Shown piece by piece: positions 8,549 through 18,116 of a DNA stretch of 64,000 nt; position 1 is the first letter of the stretch, and each line of letters opens with the position of its first letter. Both the position numbers and the translations under genes were made by a program. The stretch is from NCBI RefSeq assembly GCF_029714945.1, contig NZ_CP121634.1:2811001-2875000 (forward strand), in the 5' to 3' direction. The notes beneath the pieces were generated by a model. The model was not told the origin of the DNA. It saw only the letters and a list, made by a program, of their open reading frames with translations, and searched no databases. This DNA is from Bradyrhizobium sp. CIAT3101 (GTDB lineage: Bacteria; Pseudomonadota; Alphaproteobacteria; Rhizobiales; Xanthobacteraceae).

Positions 8549-8585
8549 GCGTGGGGTGATGGGATTGCTGCCGTTGCTACGCGCT

Positions 8586-8671
8586 CGTCATGCCCGGGCT
8601 TGTCCTGGGCATCCACGTTCTCAGTGCTGCGGCAAATGTCGTGGATGGCCGGAACGAGCCCGGCCACGACG
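8586..8671. repeat. Palindromic intergenic repeat
   Basis: Imperfect inverted repeat: CGTCATGCCCGGGCTTGTCC... (8586-8617) and ...ACGAGCCCGGCCACGACG (8640-8671). It resembles a widespread Bradyrhizobium spacer element; copy number elsewhere cannot be seen here. It lies between the terminator of the PQQ dehydrogenase gene and the end of the convergent small secreted protein gene. Confidence 0.6.
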
Positions 8672-8705
8672 AAATGGGAGCATCAGTGCGCGAGAGCGTC
8701 CCGCA

Positions 8706-8966
8706 CTACTTCCCCTGCCTGTCAACCTTGTCCTTTTCCGCCTGGTTCATCTCCCGAACCTTCGGATCGGTGCTGCTCTGTCCGGTGGTCTGGGTCGTGG
8801 AGGCGGGTGGGGCGCTGGCGTTGGGAAGCGAATTCTGTTCCGGCGCGGTGGGGCGTGTCGCCGTGGTCGGCGGCGCGGTGGTGCTCTGGGCGAACGCGGC
8901 TGTCGCAGTCAAAAGAAAGGCGCTCGACAGCAGCGAGACTGCGAGCGCCCTTGGAATGTTGGTCAT
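8706..8966 (-). CDS. Small exported Thr/Pro/Ser-rich protein
   Basis: An 86-residue protein with a strong signal peptide (MTNIPRALAVSLLSSAFLLT...AAFAQ). Then comes a low-complexity stretch rich in Thr, Pro, Ala and Ser and a charged tail (VREMNQAEKDKVDRQGK). No known domain. It lies 53 bases downstream of the molybdenum hydroxylase large subunit on the same strand and may be cotranscribed. Function unknown. Confidence 0.6.
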   Translation of the reverse strand: MTNIPRALAVSLLSSAFLLTATAAFAQSTTAPPTTATRPTAPEQNSLPNASAPPASTTQTTGQSSTDPKVREMNQAEKDKVDRQGK

Positions 8967-9019
8967 CGATCTGCTCCTGTCAGATCGAAGAGAAACGGCG
9001 CGAGGCCGTCTCTGTTCCG

Positions 9020-11332
9020 TCAAGCCTCCAATTGCTTGCCGATCGGAAGCGCGCGGATGCGCTTGCCGGTCGCTGCGAAGATCGCGTTCGTCAGTGCAGG
9101 CGCAAACGGCGGCACGCCGGGCTCGCCAACGCCGCTCGGCGGCGTGTCGGGGCCGGGTGGCACGATGTAGACGTTGGTCACCAGCGGCGCCTCGTCGATC
9201 CTGATCACCTGGAAGTCGTCGAAATTCTTCTGCTCCACCTTGCCGTCCTTGAAGGTGACCGCGCCATATTTGGCGAGGCTCAAGCCCATGATGGCTGCGC
9301 CCTCGATCTGCGACGCGATGCGTTCGGGGTTGACATAGGTGCCGCAGTCGATTGCGGTGTCGACCCGCGGCACCGTCAGCTTGCCCTTCTCGTCGACGGC
9401 CACCTCGACGATGGTCGCGATGTAGCTGACGAAGCTGCGGTGCACGGCGATACCGAGGCCGTGGCCCTTCGGAACCTGACGGCCCCATTCGCCCTTCTCG
9501 GCGACCATCTCGACCACCTTGCGCAGGCGCGCAGTGTCGATCGGGTAGCTGTCATAGGGCTCGCCGTAATTCCACAAGTCCTTCACCGCGGGCTTGACGA
9601 TGCGGGGACTGCCGATCAGCGCCAGCAGCGTCTCCTTCTGGTCGCGTCCGGTCGCGTTCGCGATCTCGCCGACCATCGACTGCACGGCGAAAGCGCGCGG
9701 GATGTTCGAGACCGAGCGGAACCAGCCGATTCGGGTGAACGCCGCAGCCTCCGGGTTCTCGCAAGAGATATTTGCGATCTCGAACGGCATGTCGACGAGA
9801 CCCATGCCGAGCTCGAACGCCGCCGCGTGCTTGGCACCGGCCGCGAAGGTCGAGGCGATGGTGGGCGCCACGCTGCGGTGGCGCCAGGCGATCACCTTGC
9901 CGTCCTTGTCCAGACCCGCCTCGATCCGCTCCGCCGAGACGGTGTGCAGGAAGTCGTGATGGAGGTCGTCCTCGCGCGTCCATTGCACCTTGACGGGCGT
10001 GCCGAGCTCCTTCGACAGCAGCGCGGCCTCGAGCGCAAAGTCGCATTTCGACTTGCGGCCAAAACCGCCGCCCAGCAGCGTGACATTGACGGTGACATTG
10101 CCCTCGGGGATGCCGAGTGTCTTGGCGACGTCCTCGCGGGTGCCGCCGGGGCTCTGCACCGGCGCCCAGATCTCCGCCTTGTCGCCCTTGACATCGGCGA
10201 CCGCGACCGGCGGCTCCATGCTGGCATGGGCAAGGTGCGGCAAGTAATATTCGCCGACCACGACCTTGGCGGCGGACTTCAACGCGGCGTCCGCGTCGCC
10301 CTCCTGGCGCACGACCAGGCCCGGCTTGCGCGAAGCCTCCTCGAGCTCCGTGCGGTAGGCGACCGAGTCGTATTTGCCGTTGGCGCCGTCGTCCCAGACG
10401 AGCTTCAGCGCGTCGCGGCCCTTGATCGCCGCGCCGGTGTTGCGGGCGATCACGGCAACGCCGCCGAGCGGCTGGAATTTCGACGGCCACGGCCAGCCCT
10501 GAACCTTCATCACCTTCTCGACGCCCGGCACCTTCAGCGCGGCGTCCGGATCGAACGAGGTGAGCTTGCCGCCGGTCACCGGCGGGCGGGCGATCACGGC
10601 GTATTTCATCCCGGGCAGGCGCACATCGGCGCCATAGCGCGCCTTGCCGGTGGTGATGTCGTGGAGATCGACGATGCTGACCTGGCCCTTGCCGAGATAG
10701 CGGAAGTCCTTCAGGTCCTTCAGCTTGAGGCCCTCGATGGCAGGCACCGATTCCTTGGCGGCATCTGCCGCGAGCTCGCCGAAGCCGAGCTTGCGGCCGC
10801 TGGCGCTGTGGACGACCTCGTGATTGACGGCCTTCACCTCGGTCGCCGGCACGTTCCAGCGCTTGGCCGCGGCCTGCTCCAGCATGGTTCGGGCAGAGGC
10901 GCCGATCTGGCGCATCGGGATCAAATAATGCCGCGTGCTGCGCGAGCCGTCGGTGTCCTGGTTGCCGAACTTGACCTCGTCGCCATGGGCCTGCTGCACC
11001 CTGACCTTGGACCAGTCGGCCTCCATCTCCTCGGCCACGATCAAGGGCAGGCTGGTGCGCACGCCGGTGCCCATCTCGGAGCGGTGGGCGAGGATGGTGA
11101 CCGTGCCGTCGGGCGCGACCGCGACGAACACGCGCGGATCGACCACGACGCCATGCGGCATCTTGCCGGCGCCGGTCTCATAGGCAAAGGCCTGGCGCGA
11201 CATCACGGGGGCGGCGAGCACGAAGCCGCCGGTGACGCCGAGCCCCTTCAGGATGCTGCGGCGCGAGACTTTCTCGACCTTCAGATGCTTTTCGAAGCCA
11301 CGAAGCTTCCGGGGATTGTCGATGAAATTCAT
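9020..11332 (-). CDS. iorB: Molybdenum hydroxylase large subunit, isoquinoline 1-oxidoreductase beta type
   Basis: A 770-residue molybdopterin-binding subunit of the xanthine dehydrogenase superfamily. A Tat-type leader is visible (KVSRRSILKGLGVTGG), so the enzyme is exported folded. Cofactor motifs include LLGGGFGRKSKCDFALEA and the catalytic-glutamate segment GVGEPGVPPFAPAL near the C-terminus. The start at 11332 (MNFIDNPRKL) lies one base after the stop of the small-subunit gene. Relatives hydroxylate N-heterocycles or oxidise aldehydes. Its location in an alcohol-oxidation island makes an aldehyde substrate attractive, but that is inference. Confidence 0.85.
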   Translation of the reverse strand: MNFIDNPRKLRGFEKHLKVEKVSRRSILKGLGVTGGFVLAAPVMSRQAFAYETGAGKMPHGVVVDPRVFVAVAPDGTVTILAHRSEMGTGVRTSLPLIVAEEMEADWSKVRVQQAHGDEVKFGNQDTDGSRSTRHYLIPMRQIGASARTMLEQAAAKRWNVPATEVKAVNHEVVHSASGRKLGFGELAADAAKESVPAIEGLKLKDLKDFRYLGKGQVSIVDLHDITTGKARYGADVRLPGMKYAVIARPPVTGGKLTSFDPDAALKVPGVEKVMKVQGWPWPSKFQPLGGVAVIARNTGAAIKGRDALKLVWDDGANGKYDSVAYRTELEEASRKPGLVVRQEGDADAALKSAAKVVVGEYYLPHLAHASMEPPVAVADVKGDKAEIWAPVQSPGGTREDVAKTLGIPEGNVTVNVTLLGGGFGRKSKCDFALEAALLSKELGTPVKVQWTREDDLHHDFLHTVSAERIEAGLDKDGKVIAWRHRSVAPTIASTFAAGAKHAAAFELGMGLVDMPFEIANISCENPEAAAFTRIGWFRSVSNIPRAFAVQSMVGEIANATGRDQKETLLALIGSPRIVKPAVKDLWNYGEPYDSYPIDTARLRKVVEMVAEKGEWGRQVPKGHGLGIAVHRSFVSYIATIVEVAVDEKGKLTVPRVDTAIDCGTYVNPERIASQIEGAAIMGLSLAKYGAVTFKDGKVEQKNFDDFQVIRIDEAPLVTNVYIVPPGPDTPPSGVGEPGVPPFAPALTNAIFAATGKRIRALPIGKQLEA

Positions 11333-11333
11333 G

Positions 11334-11786
11334 TCACACTCCCGTCGATGCGAGGTGGACGGCGTTCTCGATGCGCTGGTAGCAGCCACAGCGGCAGATG
11401 TTGCCGGACATCGCCTCGCGGATCTGGTCATGCGACGGCTTGGGGTTGTCCATCAGCAGCGCAGCCGCCTGCATGATCTGGCCGGCCTGGCAGAAGCCGC
11501 ATTGGGGAACATTGACCTGGCGCCAGGCCTTCTGGACGGGATGATCGCCATTGGGATGCAGCCCCTCGATCGTGGTGATTTCGCGCCCCGCGACGTCGTT
11601 GACCGAAGTGATGCAGGCGCGGACCGCCTCCTTGTCGACGATGACGGTGCAGGCGCCGCACAGGGCCTGGCCACAACCGAATTTCGTGCCGGTTAACCCG
11701 GCCTCGTCGCGCAGGAACCAGAGTAGCGGGAGATCCGGGTCGCCATCCCAGCTCTGTTCCTGGCCGTTGATCTTCAATTTGATCAT
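11334..11786 (-). CDS. iorA: Molybdenum hydroxylase [2Fe-2S] small subunit
   Basis: A 150-residue ferredoxin-like subunit carrying two [2Fe-2S] clusters. The N-terminal plant-type set is [13 protein letters not shown] and the C-terminal all-helical set is [10 protein letters not shown] plus [12 protein letters not shown]. It has no leader of its own, so it probably travels with the Tat-leader-bearing large subunit. It is the first gene of the pair; upstream lies a 620-base gap containing the end of the formaldehyde operon. Confidence 0.9.
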   Translation of the reverse strand: MIKLKINGQEQSWDGDPDLPLLWFLRDEAGLTGTKFGCGQALCGACTVIVDKEAVRACITSVNDVAGREITTIEGLHPNGDHPVQKAWRQVNVPQCGFCQAGQIMQAAALLMDNPKPSHDQIREAMSGNICRCGCYQRIENAVHLASTGV

Positions 11787-12352
11787 GATCGTCCCTCGCT
11801 CTTCATAAGCTCGATGATTTCAGGATTTGCCGATGTCGATCGGCGAAATGGTCCGTACGTCGTGCCGTCGCATCTCCGCCTGTGATCCTCCGCGGGCAAA
11901 TCCCGGCAGGAAGCTGAAATGCGAATCGTCATGTGCGGATGTGCTCGATACCTCCCGTTTTGTTCTTAATTGATTGAATGTCGCGCGGCATCATCACGGC
12001 GGAATGATAGCAGACATCGCGCCGGGTCGGCGTTCACAGCCAAGTGTTCTTAACGAGCTGTTCTCGACGGGAAAAGATCGCAACGAAGGTTGTCAAAAGC
12101 AGGGCGCGGCAACACGCCGCGCGATCGGCAAATACAAAATCTGCGCGAGGTGAAAAAAGCTTCGTCCGCCAGAGGGACTGCGCGGACGAAGCAGTAGTCC
12201 TCAGTCGAGGGAGGGAGAATCGCAAGGCGCGCTGACTTCAAGCAGGAAGAGGGCGGCACTGCGCAGTCATTCAGAGACCAGGACTGAGGGAGCGGAACGC
12301 GCTCGCATACGCAAAGTGCACAGGCGGCAAACTCGCCGCAATCATTCGAGAG
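11787..12352. other. Intergenic region between iorA and the gfa terminator region
   Basis: No convincing gene. The right part contains a minus-strand terminator (12153-12191). The segment 12192-12352, between that terminator and the hairpin after gfa, has no ORF with a ribosome site and could be a 3' untranslated region or a small RNA. The left part must hold the iorA promoter and ribosome site (GAGCGAGGGACGATC before the start); no promoter elements are clear enough to call. Confidence 0.4.
12153..12191 (-). terminator. Rho-independent terminator, leftward
   Basis: Read on the minus strand: CTTCGTCCGC, 12-base loop, GCGGACGAAG (arms 12182-12191 and 12160-12169), then CTTTTTTC. It would end transcription coming from flhA-gfa. 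Confidence 0.8.
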
Positions 12353-12393
12353 TTGTCCGTCCCCTCTCTGGTGACCCTCGAGGGGACGGACAA
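12353..12393. terminator. Strong hairpin after gfa
   Basis: TTGTCCGTCCCCTC (12353-12366) and GAGGGGACGGACAA (12380-12393): 14-base perfect arms with a 13-base loop, 17 bases beyond the gfa stop. There is no T-run on the minus strand. It may protect the 3' end, or form a tandem terminator with the one at 12153-12191. Confidence 0.6.
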
Positions 12394-12409
12394 TTGCCTT
12401 GCGGCCTTG

Positions 12410-12970
12410 TCAGGCGGCTTTGGCCTTCGCCACGTGGGTCGCGATCGCATCCATCAGCGCCGGCGACAGGCAATCATAGGGCTCGAGCCCGATTTCCTTC
12501 AGCCGCGACCGGATGCCGGCCATCTGTTCGGGCTTGACGCCGGATTCGATCACCGAGGAGACGAAGGCGGCGAATTGCGGCGCCTGCGAGCCCTGCTCCT
12601 GGAACAGCTCCGGATGAACGAAATCGAGCCCATAGAACGGATGGTTCTTGTTCTCGATGCGGCCGAACATGTGGGTGCCGCAGGCCTTGCAGGCGTGACG
12701 CTGGATCACCGCCGAGGCGTCGACGATCTGGAGCTTGTCGCCGTTCTCGAGCACGGTGAGGTTCTGGCGCGGCACGACGGCCACGACCGAGAAGTTCGCG
12801 CCCTGCGGCTTCCAGCACTTGGTGCAGCCGCAGGCGTGGTTGTGCGCCACGTCGCCCTTGATGCCGACCTTGACCTGATGGTCCTTGCATTTGCAGGCGA
12901 GCGTGCCGCCGGCAAAGTGGCCGGTGCCTTGTTTGAGACCGTTGTCGATCGAGGGATGGAGTGCAGTCAT
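12410..12970 (-). CDS. gfa: S-(hydroxymethyl)glutathione synthase (Gfa)
   Basis: Speeds the condensation of formaldehyde with glutathione, the first step of glutathione-linked formaldehyde oxidation. The 186-residue protein has the zinc-binding cysteines of the Gfa family: [25 protein letters not shown] and [11 protein letters not shown]. It lies 33 bases downstream of flhA on the same strand. A GGAGG-type site (AAGGAGGATCGACCC) precedes its ATG. Confidence 0.93.
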   Translation of the reverse strand: MTALHPSIDNGLKQGTGHFAGGTLACKCKDHQVKVGIKGDVAHNHACGCTKCWKPQGANFSVVAVVPRQNLTVLENGDKLQIVDASAVIQRHACKACGTHMFGRIENKNHPFYGLDFVHPELFQEQGSQAPQFAAFVSSVIESGVKPEQMAGIRSRLKEIGLEPYDCLSPALMDAIATHVAKAKAA

Positions 12971-13003
12971 GGGTCGATCCTCCTTGGGTGTGACGCTTGC
13001 GAG

Positions 13004-14113
13004 CTAGAACACGACGACTGAACGAATCGATTTACCCTCGTGCATCAGGTCGAAGCCCTTGTTGATGTCTTCGAGCTTGAGCGTGTGGGTGATCATCGGG
13101 TCGATCTGGATCTTTCCGTTCATGTACCAGTCGACGATCTTCGGCACGTCGGTGCGGCCGCGGGCGCCGCCGAAGGCGGTGCCGCGCCAGTTACGGCCGG
13201 TGACGAGCTGGAACGGACGGGTGGCGATCTCCTTGCCGGATTCGGCGACGCCGATGACGACCGAGGTGCCCCAGCCGCGATGGCAGGCTTCCAGCGCCTG
13301 GCGCATCACGGTGGTGTTGCCGGTGCAGTCGAAGGTGTAGTCGGCACCGCCGTCGGTCAGGGTCACCAGATGCGGGACGATGTCGCCGGTGATCTTCTTG
13401 GGGTTGACGAAATCGGTCATGCCGAACCGGCGGCCCCATTCCTCCTTGGTGTCGTTGATGTCGACGCCGATGATCTTGTCGGCGCCGGCCATCTTGGCGC
13501 CCTGGATCACGTTCAATCCGATGCCGCCGAGGCCGAACACGACGACGTTCGAGCCCGGCTCGACCTTCGCGGTGTTGACGACGGCACCGACGCCGGTGGT
13601 GACGCCGCAGCCGATGTAGCAGCTCTTGTCGAAGGGGGCGTCCTCGCGGATCCTCGCCACCGCGATCTCGGGCAGCACCGTGAAGTTGGAGAAGGTCGAG
13701 CAGCCCATATAGTGGTAGATCGGCTTGCCCTTGTAGGAGAAGCGGCTGGTGCCGTCGGGCATCACGCCCTTGCCCTGCGTCGCGCGGATCGCGGTGCAGA
13801 GATTGGTCTTCTGGCTCAGGCAGCTTTTGCACTGCCGGCATTCCGGCGTGTAGAGCGGAATGACGTGATCGCCCGGTTTGACCGAGGTCACGCCTGCACC
13901 GATCTCGCGGATGATGCCGGCGCCCTCATGGCCGAGGATCGACGGGAAGATTCCTTCGCTGTCGAAACCGTCGAGCGTGTAGGCGTCGGTATGGCAGATA
14001 CCCGTCGCCTTGATCTCGACCAGGACTTCGCCGGCCTTCGGTCCTTCCAGATCGACTTCGACGATCTCGAGCGGCTTCTTGGCTTCAAAAGCAACGGCGG
14101 CACGTGTCTTCAT
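13004..14113 (-). CDS. flhA: S-(hydroxymethyl)glutathione dehydrogenase, class III alcohol dehydrogenase
   Basis: NAD-dependent oxidation of S-hydroxymethylglutathione to S-formylglutathione in the cytoplasm. The 369-residue protein shows the zinc alcohol dehydrogenase plan: catalytic-zinc Cys and His in [10 protein letters not shown] and GHEGAGI, structural-zinc cysteines in [15 protein letters not shown], nucleotide fold [18 protein letters not shown]. It ends [13 protein letters not shown], typical of the class. It is cotranscribed with gfa; the next pathway enzyme, fghA, is at 38518-39363. Confidence 0.96.
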   Translation of the reverse strand: MKTRAAVAFEAKKPLEIVEVDLEGPKAGEVLVEIKATGICHTDAYTLDGFDSEGIFPSILGHEGAGIIREIGAGVTSVKPGDHVIPLYTPECRQCKSCLSQKTNLCTAIRATQGKGVMPDGTSRFSYKGKPIYHYMGCSTFSNFTVLPEIAVARIREDAPFDKSCYIGCGVTTGVGAVVNTAKVEPGSNVVVFGLGGIGLNVIQGAKMAGADKIIGVDINDTKEEWGRRFGMTDFVNPKKITGDIVPHLVTLTDGGADYTFDCTGNTTVMRQALEACHRGWGTSVVIGVAESGKEIATRPFQLVTGRNWRGTAFGGARGRTDVPKIVDWYMNGKIQIDPMITHTLKLEDINKGFDLMHEGKSIRSVVVF

Positions 14114-14173
14114 CGGTAACTCCTCAAATTCTCGCAGGGCGCCAAGACCTGAGTCTCAGCCGGGTCCAAACGT

Positions 14174-14692
14174 TCACTTCTTGCCCATGCACGAGTCTTC
14201 ATTCTTGGTATAGGCGTCGTTCTTGTCCTCATGCTTGCCGGGACGGGCGCGGCCCCAGGCCTCGTTGGAACGGGCGCGCAGATAGACATAGAGATCGTCC
14301 ATGTAGCAGGCGACGTTCGGGTTATCTCCGAAGGCCGGCATCACATTCTCTGCGGCGGTGGAGATGTTCTTGCGGCCCGAGGCGACGACGCCGAGGAAAT
14401 CGGCATAGCTCATCGTCTTGAGCGAATCCTTCAGTGCGGGTGCATAGGTCGAGCCCATGCCATCCGGGCCATGACACACATGGCAGTCCGAGTGATAGCG
14501 GCGGTATCCGGAATAGGTGTACCAGTCGACGGTCTCGCCGTTGACCTTGTAGGTCGGGTTACCTTCCTTATCGAGCCATTCGCCAGTTTCGTTCTGCTTG
14601 ACGGCGGTCGGGTCGCCCGAGCCGTCCGCGACAGCAATTCCTCCGGACGCAACGAAGATCATCGCAGCAATGACAGAGCAGATTTTACGCAA
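14174..14692 (-). CDS. Methanol-metabolism-related c-type cytochrome, four-cysteine type
   Basis: Periplasmic monohaem cytochrome c of 172 residues with a signal peptide (MRKICSVIAAMIFVASGGIAVA) and haem site Cys70-His-Val-Cys73-His74. Two further cysteines (VACYMDD and DSCMGKK) match the four-cysteine family found beside methanol dehydrogenases. It lies just downstream of xoxF on the same strand, so it is a likely electron acceptor for XoxF. A perfect hairpin (14727-14755) separates the two genes. Confidence 0.88.
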   Translation of the reverse strand: MRKICSVIAAMIFVASGGIAVADGSGDPTAVKQNETGEWLDKEGNPTYKVNGETVDWYTYSGYRRYHSDCHVCHGPDGMGSTYAPALKDSLKTMSYADFLGVVASGRKNISTAAENVMPAFGDNPNVACYMDDLYVYLRARSNEAWGRARPGKHEDKNDAYTKNEDSCMGKK

Positions 14693-14726
14693 GAGGTGTT
14701 CCTCGAAGGCGTTCGGTGGAGACGAG

Positions 14727-14755
14727 CCGGCGCGTGGAGTTGATCCACGCGCCGG
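14727..14755 (-). terminator. Intercistronic hairpin between xoxF and the cytochrome gene
   Basis: CCGGCGCGTGGA (14727-14738), loop GTTGA, TCCACGCGCCGG (14744-14755): 12-base perfect stem. No T-run follows, so partial termination or mRNA 3'-end protection is more likely than a full stop. This would leave xoxF expressed above the cytochrome gene. Confidence 0.65.
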
Positions 14756-14773
14756 AGCGATACGGAGCTGAGG

Positions 14774-16579
14774 CTAGTTCGCGGGCAGCGAGAACACGGT
14801 CAGCGTACCGCCGAGCGCCGTGTAGTTGCTGAGCGCGGCGTAGCCGCCGACTGCGCCGAGACCTGCGGTCGGATCGGTCAGGCCAGCTGCCAGACCGATG
14901 CCGGCCCAGCCGCCCACGCCCGAGAGCACTGCGACATACTGCTTGCCGCCGTTCTCATAGGTGGTGACGTTGCCGATGATGCCGGAGGGAGTCTTGAACT
15001 TGTAGAGCTCCTTGCCGGTCTTGGCGTCGACTGCCTTCAGGTAGCCTTCGAGCGTGCCGTAGAACACCACGCCGCCGGCGGTCGCGAGCGCACCCGACCA
15101 GACCGAGAACTGCTCCTTGTTCGACCAGACGATCTTGCCGGTCTTGCCGTCCCAGGCGATGAAGTTACCCATATGGGTATCGCCCTGCGGCGGATACATC
15201 GAGAGCGTCGCACCCACGTAGGGCTGGCCCGCGGTGTAGCTCACCTTGAACGGTTCGTAGTCCATGCAGACGTGGTTGGTCGGAACGTAGAACAGCTGCG
15301 TGTCCGGCGAGTAGGCTGCCGGCTGCTCGTCCTTGGTGCCGAGCGCGGCCGGGCAGATGCCCTTCACGTTGTGATCTTCGCCGGCCTTGTCGGTCGAAGC
15401 TGCGTCGAGCACCTTCGGACGGCCATAGGTGGCGGAGTTCTTGTCCATGTCGACGCCGGAGGTCCAGTTCACCTTCGGATCGTACTTTTCGGCGACCAGG
15501 AGCTCGCCGGTGCCGCGATCGAGCGTATAGCCGAGGCCGTTACGATCGAAATGCGTCAGCAGCTTGCGGGCCTGACCGTTGATCGACTGGTCCGAGAGGA
15601 TCATCTCGTTGACGCCGTCATAGTCCCATTCGTCATGGGGCGTCATCTGGTAGACCCACTTGGCCACGCCGGTGTCCGGGTTACGTGCCCAGATGGTCAT
15701 CGACCATTTGTTGTCGCCCGGACGCTGCTTCGGATTCCAGGTCGAGGGGTTGCCCGATCCGTAATAGATCAGGTTCATCTCGGGATCGTAGGAGATCCAG
15801 CCCCAGGTCGCACCGCCGCCGATCTTCCACTGATCGCCTTGCCAGGTCTTCAGGCTGGAGTCCTTGCCGATCGGCTTGCCGAGCGCAGTGGTCTTGTCGT
15901 CGACCAGGATCTGGTCATCCGGGCCTTCCGAGAAGCCGCGCCAGGCCAGCTTGCCGGTCTTGATGTCGTAGGCGCTCATGTGAGCCTGAACGCCGAACTC
16001 GCCGCCGGAGATGCCGATCAGCACCTTGTCCTTGACGACCATCGGTGCCGAGGTGCCGGTCTCGCCCTTGCTCGGATCGCCGTTCTTGGCGGTCCACGCA
16101 ACCTGACCGGTCTTGGCGTCGAGCGCGACGAGGGTCGTGTCGGCCTGATGCAGGAAGATCTTGCCGTCACCGAAAGCGAGGCCGCGGTTAACGGTATCGC
16201 AGCACATCACCGGGATGACGTTCGGATCCTGCTTCGGCTCGTACTTCCAGACGATCTTGTTCTCGTTGGAAAGGTCAATGGCGTAGACCTTGTTCGGGAA
16301 CGGCGTATGGACGTACATCATGTTGCCGACGATCAGCGGGCCGCCTTCGTGGCCGCGCAGCACGCCGGTCGAGAAGGTCCAGGCAACCTGGAGCTTGCCG
16401 ACATTTTGTGCATTGATCTGGTTGAGCTTGGAGTAGCGGGTATTGGCATAGTCGCCGGTCGGCATCACCCAGTCTTTCGGGTTCTGCGACATCTTGAGCA
16501 CTTCGTCATTGGCTGACGCGCTCCCGACGGCGAGAGCCGCCGCGGAGCCAAGAAAGGTCGCCAGTAGCACCTTGCGCAT
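14774..16579 (-). CDS. xoxF: Lanthanide-dependent methanol dehydrogenase XoxF
   Basis: PQQ-dependent oxidation of methanol (and often formaldehyde) in the periplasm, with a light lanthanide in the active site. The 601-residue product has a signal peptide ([23 protein letters not shown]), vicinal cysteines Cys126-Cys127 ([10 protein letters not shown]), metal ligands Glu194 (SGGEFGV) and Asn277 (GSGNPSTW), and catalytic Asp319 with lanthanide Asp321 in [10 protein letters not shown]. The start is set at 16579 rather than 16585 because GGAGG lies 7 bases from that ATG but only one base from the earlier one. The overall sequence is that of the common XoxF5 type. Confidence 0.96.
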   Translation of the reverse strand: MRKVLLATFLGSAAALAVGSASANDEVLKMSQNPKDWVMPTGDYANTRYSKLNQINAQNVGKLQVAWTFSTGVLRGHEGGPLIVGNMMYVHTPFPNKVYAIDLSNENKIVWKYEPKQDPNVIPVMCCDTVNRGLAFGDGKIFLHQADTTLVALDAKTGQVAWTAKNGDPSKGETGTSAPMVVKDKVLIGISGGEFGVQAHMSAYDIKTGKLAWRGFSEGPDDQILVDDKTTALGKPIGKDSSLKTWQGDQWKIGGGATWGWISYDPEMNLIYYGSGNPSTWNPKQRPGDNKWSMTIWARNPDTGVAKWVYQMTPHDEWDYDGVNEMILSDQSINGQARKLLTHFDRNGLGYTLDRGTGELLVAEKYDPKVNWTSGVDMDKNSATYGRPKVLDAASTDKAGEDHNVKGICPAALGTKDEQPAAYSPDTQLFYVPTNHVCMDYEPFKVSYTAGQPYVGATLSMYPPQGDTHMGNFIAWDGKTGKIVWSNKEQFSVWSGALATAGGVVFYGTLEGYLKAVDAKTGKELYKFKTPSGIIGNVTTYENGGKQYVAVLSGVGGWAGIGLAAGLTDPTAGLGAVGGYAALSNYTALGGTLTVFSLPAN

Positions 16580-17080
16580 AGTCATTCCTCCGTTGGTCTC
16601 GTTTTATTGTTTCCGAAGCATTGCTCAATCACCGGGCTTCTCGTCCGGCGTCTGCTCGTGCAGGGCGGTCACGTTGGGGACCAGAAACGATGCTGTGCTG
16701 TTTCCTCCTCCGATGAGAGCTACGGGTCCACGTGCAGGAGCGGCCCGTTCTTTTTGTTCCTGCCGCAATCCCTAACGACTTCGCCAACGGGAAACTTGCC
16801 CAAGAGTGAACCCGCTTTGCTCGACAGCGCACGGAGGCAAAGTTTTTGATTTTGCGGTAGCGAATTCAGCGGCTTCCGTGCGGCCTGGCGCCGCGCGCAG
16901 CGATCAGGTTCCCCTTGACGGCGCTGCAACTAAGGCGGAGGATTAACTTTCAAGGGTGGCAAAGGAACGATGGCGCTCGTTCAAAAGACCGCCCAAATTT
17001 GAGGTAAACGTCACGCAATCATGGCTGAGGGCTCCAGCAGGCGCTGGCCGCGATTCGCGTAGAATCTCCGGGTATCACCA
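16580..17080. other. Divergent control region between xoxF and the AraC-type regulator
   Basis: About 500 bases with no credible gene. It must contain the xoxF promoter and leader and the regulator promoter. It carries the xoxF ribosome site (GGAGG, 16586-16592 region, minus strand). No unambiguous -35/-10 pair or long inverted repeat was seen. Confidence 0.4.
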
Positions 17081-18061
17081 GTGGCTGGATTAATGTCCGA
17101 CACAATTCACACGCTCTCGACGACCGGACTGACGCCGAAGCGCCAGATCCAAAGCTGGATCGACGGGCTGACGAGTCTGTGCGGACACTTCGATGTCGAT
17201 CCGCTCGAAGCATCCTCGCTCGAGGGGCGCATCGACTACACCACCGTCTCGCGCCTGAAGCTCTGTCAGATCGAGGTCAGCCAGCATCGCATCGCGCATA
17301 CGCTGGCGCGCGCCAAGGCCAATGAACACCCGTACATCAAGATTCACTTCCAGACCTACGGCGTGTCCTATTTCGAGCAGGAAGGCCGCCACATCGAGCT
17401 GAACCCCGGCGACATCATTGCCTATGACGTCTCATGCCCGCATCTGATCGTCAGTCCCGCCTTCACGCGCCACGATGTGGTGATCGTGCCGAAGGCGCTG
17501 CTGCGCGATCGCGGCTTCCCGTCGCAGCGCATGCCGGCCTGCAAGCTGTCGGCGAAGACGGGGACCGGGCGGATCGCCCATGATTTCGTCCATGCCACGT
17601 TCGACGAGGCGGCGAAGCTGTCGGCCAACAGCGCGGTCGGTGTTGCTGATTCGCTGATCGACCTGTTGCTGCTGCCGCTGCGCGAAGCCGACACGATGTT
17701 CGATCGGGTCGGGCCCGAGGCGATGTATGTGCGTGCCCAATTCTTCATCCGCGAGCACTTGCGCGATCCCGATCTGTGCATCGACCAGATCTCCGCCGAG
17801 CTCGGCTGCTCCAAGCGCTATCTGCACATGCTGTTCTCCGAGCGCGGCACGACGGTGAGCGACTACATCTGGCAGGCCCGCTTGCAGAACTGCCGCCAGG
17901 AGCTCGAGGCGCACGGCGGCAAGACCATCACCGACGTCGCATTCTCCTGGGGCTTCTCCAGCTCATCGCATTTCAGCCGCGTGTTCCGGAAATATTTCGG
18001 CGTGGTGCCGTCCTCGATCCACAAGGGGCAGCAGAGCGCTGTTGCCGTGGACGAGAATTAA
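17081..18061 (+). CDS. AraC-family transcriptional regulator
   Basis: About 326 residues from GTG 17081; ATG 17093, giving 322, is equally possible. The N-terminal half is an AraC sensor-like beta region (YFEQEGRHIELNPGDIIAYDVSCPHLIV). The C-terminus has the double helix-turn-helix (IDQISAELGCSKRYLHMLFSERGTTVSDYIWQ and ITDVAFSWGFSSSSHFSRVFRKYFG). It diverges from xoxF across a 500-base control region, so it is a good candidate activator of methanol or lanthanide genes; its ligand is unknown. Confidence 0.85.
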   Translation: MAGLMSDTIHTLSTTGLTPKRQIQSWIDGLTSLCGHFDVDPLEASSLEGRIDYTTVSRLKLCQIEVSQHRIAHTLARAKANEHPYIKIHFQTYGVSYFEQEGRHIELNPGDIIAYDVSCPHLIVSPAFTRHDVVIVPKALLRDRGFPSQRMPACKLSAKTGTGRIAHDFVHATFDEAAKLSANSAVGVADSLIDLLLLPLREADTMFDRVGPEAMYVRAQFFIREHLRDPDLCIDQISAELGCSKRYLHMLFSERGTTVSDYIWQARLQNCRQELEAHGGKTITDVAFSWGFSSSSHFSRVFRKYFGVVPSSIHKGQQSAVAVDEN

Positions 18062-18116
18062 GCGGGCGTCACGCTGCGGCTCGTCGCGGGTTGCGTTGGC
18101 CGGACCCGCGATCCCC

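Noticed and set aside
8360..11476. 1038-residue plus-strand open frame
   Set aside because: It lies opposite iorAB and partly inside the first PQQ dehydrogenase gene. The translation is Arg/His/Asp-rich without any domain, which is the usual high-GC antisense artefact.
15173..16516. 447-residue plus-strand open frame opposite xoxF
   Set aside because: Shadow of a highly conserved gene; composition is not protein-like.
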